Part shown: in pieces, positions 59,609 to 64,000 of the stretch
Numbering within the stretch: position 1 is the first letter of the stretch
Layout of the letters: each line of letters starts with the position of its first letter
From: Bog-756 sp035531955
Lineage (GTDB): Bacteria; Actinomycetota; Acidimicrobiia; Acidimicrobiales; RAAP-2
Direction of reading: 5' to 3'
DNA length: 64,000 bases
Assembly: GCA_035531955.1 (NCBI GenBank)
Contig: DATKRZ010000039.1
Location: 1-64,000 of the forward strand
Notes under the pieces: model-generated
Told to the model about the DNA's origin: nothing
The model's database searches: none
What the model saw: the letters and a program-made list of their open reading frames with translations, nothing else
Program-made: the position numbers and the translations under genes

Positions 59609-60384
59609 CGGGGGGGGCGGTGGCCGCGGACCGGTGGCTCGGCTTTCCGGCCCTCGTCCTGGCGGCCGACCATCGTGCCCGCGGGGTGGCGACCATCGAG
59701 CGGTACGCCGACTACGTGACCGCCCTGCGAGAGGCCCTGCCTCACTGCGACGGCATTCTGGCCACGGTGCAGCCCATGACCGACCTGGCCCACGCCGGCG
59801 CCGTCCGGGCTGACCAGCGCACCTATCTGTCGATCAACCGGACTGGCCTCTCCGGGTCCGCTTTCGAGCTGGACGACCGGCTGGTGGCCAGCGTGGACCG
59901 GGCGGCGGCGGACGGCTGGACGGGGATCAAGCTCATGACCCGCATCGACCGGGACGACGACCACGGCGCCGCGGCACTCGAGCTGCTGGGCCGGGTACTC
60001 GAGGATGCCAGGGCGTCCCACCTCGATGCCCTGATCGAGCCGGTGATGTGGCGCCAGGGTCAGATGTCGAGGGCCACCGCCGACATCGTGCTGGCCGCCA
60101 CCATCGCCCACGACCTGGGCGCGCCCCTCCTCAAGGTCCCGGTTCCCGACGAGCCGGGGGGAACGGCCCGCATCGAGGCGGTCGGCCGGGTGGTGGCCAG
60201 CGTGGGCGTTCCCGTCCTCTTCCTCGGAGGGCCCCACCGCCAAGGAACGGAGCCGGTGCTGGCCGAAGCCCGCGACGTCATGGCCGGCGGTGGGGCCGGC
60301 CTGGCCATGGGCCGGGCCATCATCGAGGAGCCGTCTCCTTCGGCCATGGCCGCCCAGTTGGCCGAGATCGTGCACGGCAGGTGA
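59605..60384 (+). CDS. Class I (DeoC/LacD/DhnA-type) aldolase-family protein
   Basis: A 259-residue TIM-barrel protein. It has ALVLAADHRARG at the start, GIKLMTRID (Lys on one strand), LLKVPVPDEPGG (second Lys, candidate Schiff base), VLFLGGPH and a phosphate-site-like GAGLAMGRAII. The last element suggests a phosphorylated substrate. It resembles the Cgl0159-type barrel proteins of inositol clusters. It follows the dehydrogenase with a GTGA overlap and precedes the kinase with another. An 8-G run lies right after the start codon (59610-59617). Confidence 0.82.
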   Translation: MTGGAVAADRWLGFPALVLAADHRARGVATIERYADYVTALREALPHCDGILATVQPMTDLAHAGAVRADQRTYLSINRTGLSGSAFELDDRLVASVDRAAADGWTGIKLMTRIDRDDDHGAAALELLGRVLEDARASHLDALIEPVMWRQGQMSRATADIVLAATIAHDLGAPLLKVPVPDEPGGTARIEAVGRVVASVGVPVLFLGGPHRQGTEPVLAEARDVMAGGGAGLAMGRAIIEEPSPSAMAAQLAEIVHGR

Positions 60385-61847
60385 TCCTCACCGTCGACGC
60401 CGGCACCAGCGTCACCAAGGCTGCCCTGTGGGACCGGGATGGACTGGTCGGCCTGGCCGGGACGCCCGTCGCCACCCGGCACCCCGCAGCGGGCCGGTCG
60501 GAGCAGCACCCGGCGGAGTGGTGGTCGTCGGTCGTCGACGCCTGTGCCCAGCTGGCGGGGCGGACCCCGGGAGGTCTCGGGTCGGTGGACGTGGTCGGGT
60601 GCACGGGTGCCCGCCAGACCTTCGCACTGGTCGATGCCAACGGGGAGGCGCTCGGGCCCGGGATCCTGTGGTCGGACCGACGGGCCACTCCCGAATCCGA
60701 AGCGCCGACGGTTGCATCGGGAATCGGGAACGGGCCTCCCGCCCGGTCCGGGATCCTGGCCGACCTCGGATCGGTAGCGGCGAAGCTCGAATGGTTGGTG
60801 GCCCACGAGCCCGGGCGGGTCGAGTCCAGCGCCTGGATCCTCGCCCCGCGGGACCTCGTCGCCTGGCGGCTCACCGGGACCGTCGCCACCGATGTCACCA
60901 TGGCATCGCGCACCGGCCTGTACGAGCCGGACGGACGGGTGGTCGAGGACCTGGCGGCTGTGGTCCGATCGAGACTGCCGGCGGTCGTCCCCTCGGACCG
61001 GGTCACCGGGCGGCTCGAGTCGCCGGCGGCCGCCGCGCTGGGGTTGACCGCCGGTGTGCCGGTGGTCATCGGCGCCGGAGACCGGCCCTGTGAGGTGCTC
61101 GGCACCGGGGCGGCCGAGTCGGTCCCCATGGTCAGCTGGGGGACGACGGCCAACGTGTCGGTCCCGGTGGGGACCGTGCCGGAGGCGCCGCCCCCGGGCG
61201 TGGTCGTCTCGAGGGCGGCCGGGGACGGATGGCTGCTCGAGGGGGGGCTGTCGGCGGCCGGGTCGCTGCTGGCATGGCTCGGCACCCTGACCGGGCGCCC
61301 GCCGCCCGAGCTGGCCACACTGGCCCGTCAGAGCCCGCCCGGTGCCCGCGGGGTTCTGGCCACCCCCTGGCTGGAGGGGGCCCGGGCCCCGTGGTGGCAG
61401 CCCGGGGCGGCCGCCGCCTTCGTCGGGTTGGCCCCGGCACACGGGCCGGGCGACCTGGCCCGCGCCGCCTTCGAGTCGGTGGCCTGGGAGGTGGGGCGGT
61501 GCCTGGAGGCCATCGCCTCCCGGCGGCCGGAAGGCGCAGCGGTCACCGGGTTGGCGCTCGGGGGGTCCGGGGCCGCCATTCCCGTATGGCTCGACGTGCT
61601 GGGCGGCATCACCGGGCTCGGGTCGCGGGGTCGCCGCTCGGGCCAGGCTGCCTCGGCCGGTGCGGCGCTGCTGGCGGCGTCGGCGGTCGGTCTCGAGTAC
61701 GACCTCGACGGCATCGACCCCGTCGCCGTCCGGGTCGAGCCCGACCCGGCGGCCGTCCACGGCTATGCCGAATTGCGAGAGCGGGCGGAGCGGGTGGCCG
61801 CGACCATCGTCGGCCTGACCCGACCGGGGGAGCCCCCGTGCGGGTGA
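60381..61847 (+). CDS. FGGY-family carbohydrate kinase
   Basis: A 488-residue sugar or polyol kinase of the xylulokinase/gluconokinase group. N-terminal ATPase core: ILTVDAGTSVTKAALWDRDG. The C-terminal half has VSWGTTANVSVPVG, LEGGLSAAGSLLAWLG and GLALGGSGAAIPVWLDVLGGI (adenosine loop). The substrate cannot be assigned. It is coupled to the aldolase by GTGA and would supply a phosphorylated aldolase substrate. Confidence 0.92.
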   Translation: MILTVDAGTSVTKAALWDRDGLVGLAGTPVATRHPAAGRSEQHPAEWWSSVVDACAQLAGRTPGGLGSVDVVGCTGARQTFALVDANGEALGPGILWSDRRATPESEAPTVASGIGNGPPARSGILADLGSVAAKLEWLVAHEPGRVESSAWILAPRDLVAWRLTGTVATDVTMASRTGLYEPDGRVVEDLAAVVRSRLPAVVPSDRVTGRLESPAAAALGLTAGVPVVIGAGDRPCEVLGTGAAESVPMVSWGTTANVSVPVGTVPEAPPPGVVVSRAAGDGWLLEGGLSAAGSLLAWLGTLTGRPPPELATLARQSPPGARGVLATPWLEGARAPWWQPGAAAAFVGLAPAHGPGDLARAAFESVAWEVGRCLEAIASRRPEGAAVTGLALGGSGAAIPVWLDVLGGITGLGSRGRRSGQAASAGAALLAASAVGLEYDLDGIDPVAVRVEPDPAAVHGYAELRERAERVAATIVGLTRPGEPPCG

Positions 61848-63127
61848 CCCTGGCCTACGGAAGCCGCGGGCTCGACGTTCTCGTGCCCGATGACTCGGTG
61901 GTGGTCGAGGGGATCGAGCCGGCGGCACTGGCCGATGAGACGGGTGCCGTGCGCCGGTCGCTCCGGGCCCCGCTGTCGGGCCCGGCGCTGGGCGACCTGG
62001 TCGGGGAGGCGGGTAGACCCGCGGGCACGGTGGTGGTGGCCTTTCCGGACCTCACCCGCCCCATGCCCAACACCACCGTGCTGCCGCCACTGCTGGCCGA
62101 GCTCGAAGCCGCCGGCGCCGGGCCCGACCGGGTGGAGCTGCTGTGCGCCACCGGCACCCACCGCCAGGCGACACCGGCGGAGATGGCGGCGCTGGTCGGC
62201 CGCGACGTCGTCTCCCGGTACCGGGTCCACGACCACGCCGCCGATGACGGCCTCCACCTCCCGGTCGGAGAGGTGGAGGGCACGCCGGTGCTGCTCGATC
62301 GCCGCTATGTCGAGGCCGGCCTCCGCATCGTGACGGGCTTCGTCGAGCCACACTTCTTCGCCGGATGGAGCGGCGGCCCGAAGGGGGCCTGCCCCGGGCT
62401 GGCGGCCACGCCGACGATCCTGGAGGCCCACAGCCCGGCCCGGATCGCCCATGGCGATGCCACGTGGCTGGTCACTGACGGCAACCCCGTCCACGAGTTC
62501 GTCAGCGCTGCCACCGCCCTTTGCCCGCCCGACCTGTCGCTCGATGTGACCATCGACAGCCGGCGCCGTCTGACCGGTGTGTTCACCGGCGTCCTCCCGG
62601 ACAGCCACCGGGCGGCCTGCGCGTTCGCCTCCCGGAGCGTCACCCAGGTGGTCGACGGTCCCTTCGACGTGGTGCTCACCACCAATGGCGGCCATCCGCT
62701 CGACCGCAACCTCTACCAGTCGGTGAAGGGCATGGCCGCCGCCGAACGGGTGGTGGCCGACGGTGGCGTCATCATCATGGCCGCCGCGTGCGGGGACGGG
62801 CTGCCGGCGCAGGGTGCCTTCGCCCGCATCCTCCGGTCCACCTCGCGCGCCGACCAGCTGCTCGGGGCCGGGGGACCGGGGGAGCTGGACGGGTGGCAGG
62901 CGCAGATCCTGGGTCGGGTGCTCGGGCGCGCCGATGTCTGGATGTACTCGGACGGGCTCTCCGACGAGGCCATTGCCTCGGGGTTCATGACGCCGGTGCG
63001 CGACCTGGCCGCAGCGGTGGCCGAGGCGCTCGCCCGCCGGGGGCCGGACGCCCGCCTCTGCGTGCTGCCCCGGGGGCCGCTGATCGTCCCCTCCATACCC
63101 GGGGCGGCGCCCGTTCGCCGGGGGTAG
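61844..63127 (+). CDS. Nickel-pincer lactate racemase (LarA) family protein
   Basis: LarA-family enzymes racemise or epimerise 2-hydroxyacids with a nickel-pincer nucleotide bound to lysine. The 427-residue product keeps the residues matching the L. plantarum enzyme: His106 (CATGTHRQ), His170 (GFVEPHFFAG), Lys180 (SGGPKGACPG) and His196 (LEAHSP). The last three have the same spacing as in LarA. It lies in a sugar operon, so a sugar acid is a likelier substrate than lactate (inference). larB, larC and larE are not in the window. GTG 61844 overlaps the kinase stop (GTGA); GTG 61838 is also possible. Confidence 0.9.
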   Translation: MTLAYGSRGLDVLVPDDSVVVEGIEPAALADETGAVRRSLRAPLSGPALGDLVGEAGRPAGTVVVAFPDLTRPMPNTTVLPPLLAELEAAGAGPDRVELLCATGTHRQATPAEMAALVGRDVVSRYRVHDHAADDGLHLPVGEVEGTPVLLDRRYVEAGLRIVTGFVEPHFFAGWSGGPKGACPGLAATPTILEAHSPARIAHGDATWLVTDGNPVHEFVSAATALCPPDLSLDVTIDSRRRLTGVFTGVLPDSHRAACAFASRSVTQVVDGPFDVVLTTNGGHPLDRNLYQSVKGMAAAERVVADGGVIIMAAACGDGLPAQGAFARILRSTSRADQLLGAGGPGELDGWQAQILGRVLGRADVWMYSDGLSDEAIASGFMTPVRDLAAAVAEALARRGPDARLCVLPRGPLIVPSIPGAAPVRRG

Positions 63128-63158
63128 CCGGCAGGGACGGGGCACTCCCGGGTGTGCC

Positions 63159-63176
63159 GGTGGTGGGTCCACCACC
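63159..63176. terminator. Hairpin between convergent LarA-like and MBL-fold genes
   Basis: GGTGGTGG-GT-CCACCACC is a perfect 8-bp inverted repeat in the 94-bp gap between convergent genes, a probable bidirectional terminator without T-runs. Confidence 0.5.
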
Positions 63177-63221
63177 TCGCCGGTGGAGCGTCGGCATCGA
63201 CGACCGGCACGGAGGACGCGG

Positions 63222-64000
63222 TCAGTGGGGAACGTCGATCGTCACCAGGTCGTCGGCCAGGACGACCTCGCCCTCGAAGTGGGCCTTGGCCTGGTCGATC
63301 CATTCCTGTTCGGTCCCGGGCGCCGGCGCCGGTACCAGATGGGTGAGGACGAGCGTGCGCACGCTGTTCCGCGCCGCGGTCCGGGCGGCGTCCTGCACCG
63401 ATGAGTGGTAGTCGAGCACGTCGGCGAGGCGGGGCAGGCCGATCTGCTCGATCAGATCACGCCGCACGACGGTGTGCACCAGCACGTCGGCCCCCGCGCA
63501 CAAGCGGTCGAGCCCCGCACAGGGCACGGTGTCCCCGGCGATGGCCACCGACCGGTCCTCCTCGTCGACGCGGAAGCCCACAGTGGGCCGGACGGGAGCG
63601 TGATCGGTGGGGGCGGCGGTGACCCGGACGGCGCCCTCCTCGAAGATGACGCCGTCGTCCACTTCGGCGACCGTGGAGGAGGGCCGCCACTGCAGATCGT
63701 CGTGGTGGGCCAGCCGGTAGCCGATGTCCGGCTCCAGCATCGCCTCGGTGGCCTGCAGCAGCGCGGCCGTGCCCGCCGGGCCGAACACGGGAAGCGGATT
63801 GGGCGTGAACGACATGGCCCAGCGCATGGTGAAGAGGTCGTTGAGGTCGGTGATGTGGTCGCTGTGCAGATGGGTCAGGAACAACCCTCGGATCGACCCT
63901 GCGGCCGCACCGACGGCGGCGGCGCGCATGAGGACGCCGCGTCCGCAGTCGAACAGCAGGTCCCCCGCCGACGTACGGACGAGTGTCGACGGACCGGCCC
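63222..64000 (-). CDS. Metallo-beta-lactamase-fold hydrolase, RNase Z-like (5' end outside window)
   Basis: The open frame continues to the window edge (STLVRTSAGDLLFDCGRGVLMRAAAVG), so the N-terminus is missing. The metal motif THLHSDHITDL is complete. Later ligand segments are PTDHAPVRPTVGFRV, VAIAGDTVPCAGL, DYHSSVQDAARTA and VLTHLVPAP. The order resembles RNase Z and related arylsulfatase/phosphodiesterase-type MBL proteins. The substrate is unresolved. Confidence 0.88.
   Translation of the reverse strand, partial: AGPSTLVRTSAGDLLFDCGRGVLMRAAAVGAAAGSIRGLFLTHLHSDHITDLNDLFTMRWAMSFTPNPLPVFGPAGTAALLQATEAMLEPDIGYRLAHHDDLQWRPSSTVAEVDDGVIFEEGAVRVTAAPTDHAPVRPTVGFRVDEEDRSVAIAGDTVPCAGLDRLCAGADVLVHTVVRRDLIEQIGLPRLADVLDYHSSVQDAARTAARNSVRTLVLTHLVPAPAPGTEQEWIDQAKAHFEGEVVLADDLVTIDVPH

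Noticed and set aside
60060..61928. 622-residue open frame antisense to the aldolase and kinase
   Set aside because: Pro/Gly/Arg-rich without motifs, opposite two well-supported genes.

Overview
This window is a GC-rich chromosomal segment from an actinobacterium, most likely of the class Acidimicrobiia or a close relative. The lineage call is an inference. It rests on an actinobacterial DUF2469 gene beside rplS, a mycothiol S-conjugate amidase (Mca), the actinobacterial PspA/PspAA/HtpX/PspAB set, two F420-type luciferase-like proteins, a CYP142-like P450 and a DUF222/HNH protein. I see no tRNA, rRNA, CRISPR array, insertion sequence or prophage. Many genes lack a Shine-Dalgarno and instead carry a TANNNT hexamer 6-7 nt before ATG/GTG, which indicates frequent leaderless transcription and was used here to choose several starts.

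Region 1 (1-8276) is a conserved information-processing block: ffh (3' part), rpsP, khpA, rimM, trmD, rplS, DUF2469, yraN, a crotonase-family gene, comM and dprA. A nine-copy 16-bp tandem repeat lies before comM. Region 2 (8307-12034) holds a sulfide:quinone-reductase-like flavoprotein, a DUF222/HNH protein and endonuclease IV. Region 3 (12078-16398) is a zinc-uptake operon, znuA-znuC-znuB-znuB2-zur, behind a Fur/Zur-type palindrome. Region 4 (16570-20655) has fumC and two cytochromes P450, the second resembling the cholesterol 26-hydroxylase CYP142.

Region 5 (20730-30520) carries a pterin dehydratase, an ACT-domain protein, the envelope-stress operon pspA-pspAA-htpX-pspAB, divergent mca, an SCP2 protein, a ChbG-like deacetylase, purE and two luciferase-like oxidoreductases. 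Region 6 (30629-38217) is a mixed stretch: DsbA-like, PAP2, a RecB-like nuclease, an alpha/beta hydrolase, DedA, a PIG-L deacetylase, a diguanylate cyclase and a degenerate metallo-beta-lactamase-fold protein. Region 7 (38223-43227) is a four-gene catabolic cluster (amidohydrolase, acetoacetate-decarboxylase-like, SDR, amidohydrolase) opposite a TetR gene whose start codon lies inside a 15-bp palindrome. The first amidohydrolase has no canonical start codon in frame.

Region 8 (43408-48875) contains a GNAT gene broken by one stop codon, a VOC protein, a HAD phosphatase, folD behind an apparent ZTP (pfl) riboswitch, a Nudix hydrolase, a Tam-like methyltransferase and a ClpP-like remnant. Region 9 (49127-63127) is a carbohydrate locus: a LivJ-type binding protein, GH13, ThuA-like, Tat-exported GH78, a GH43-like lipoprotein, GH4, then a tightly coupled set of beta-hydroxyacid dehydrogenase, class I aldolase, FGGY kinase and LarA-like racemase. 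The likely logic is extracellular release of rhamnose-type and other glycosides, intracellular cleavage of alpha-glucosides, and conversion of a sugar or sugar acid through reduction/oxidation, epimerisation, phosphorylation and aldol cleavage. The substrate is not determined. The window closes inside a metallo-beta-lactamase-fold gene.
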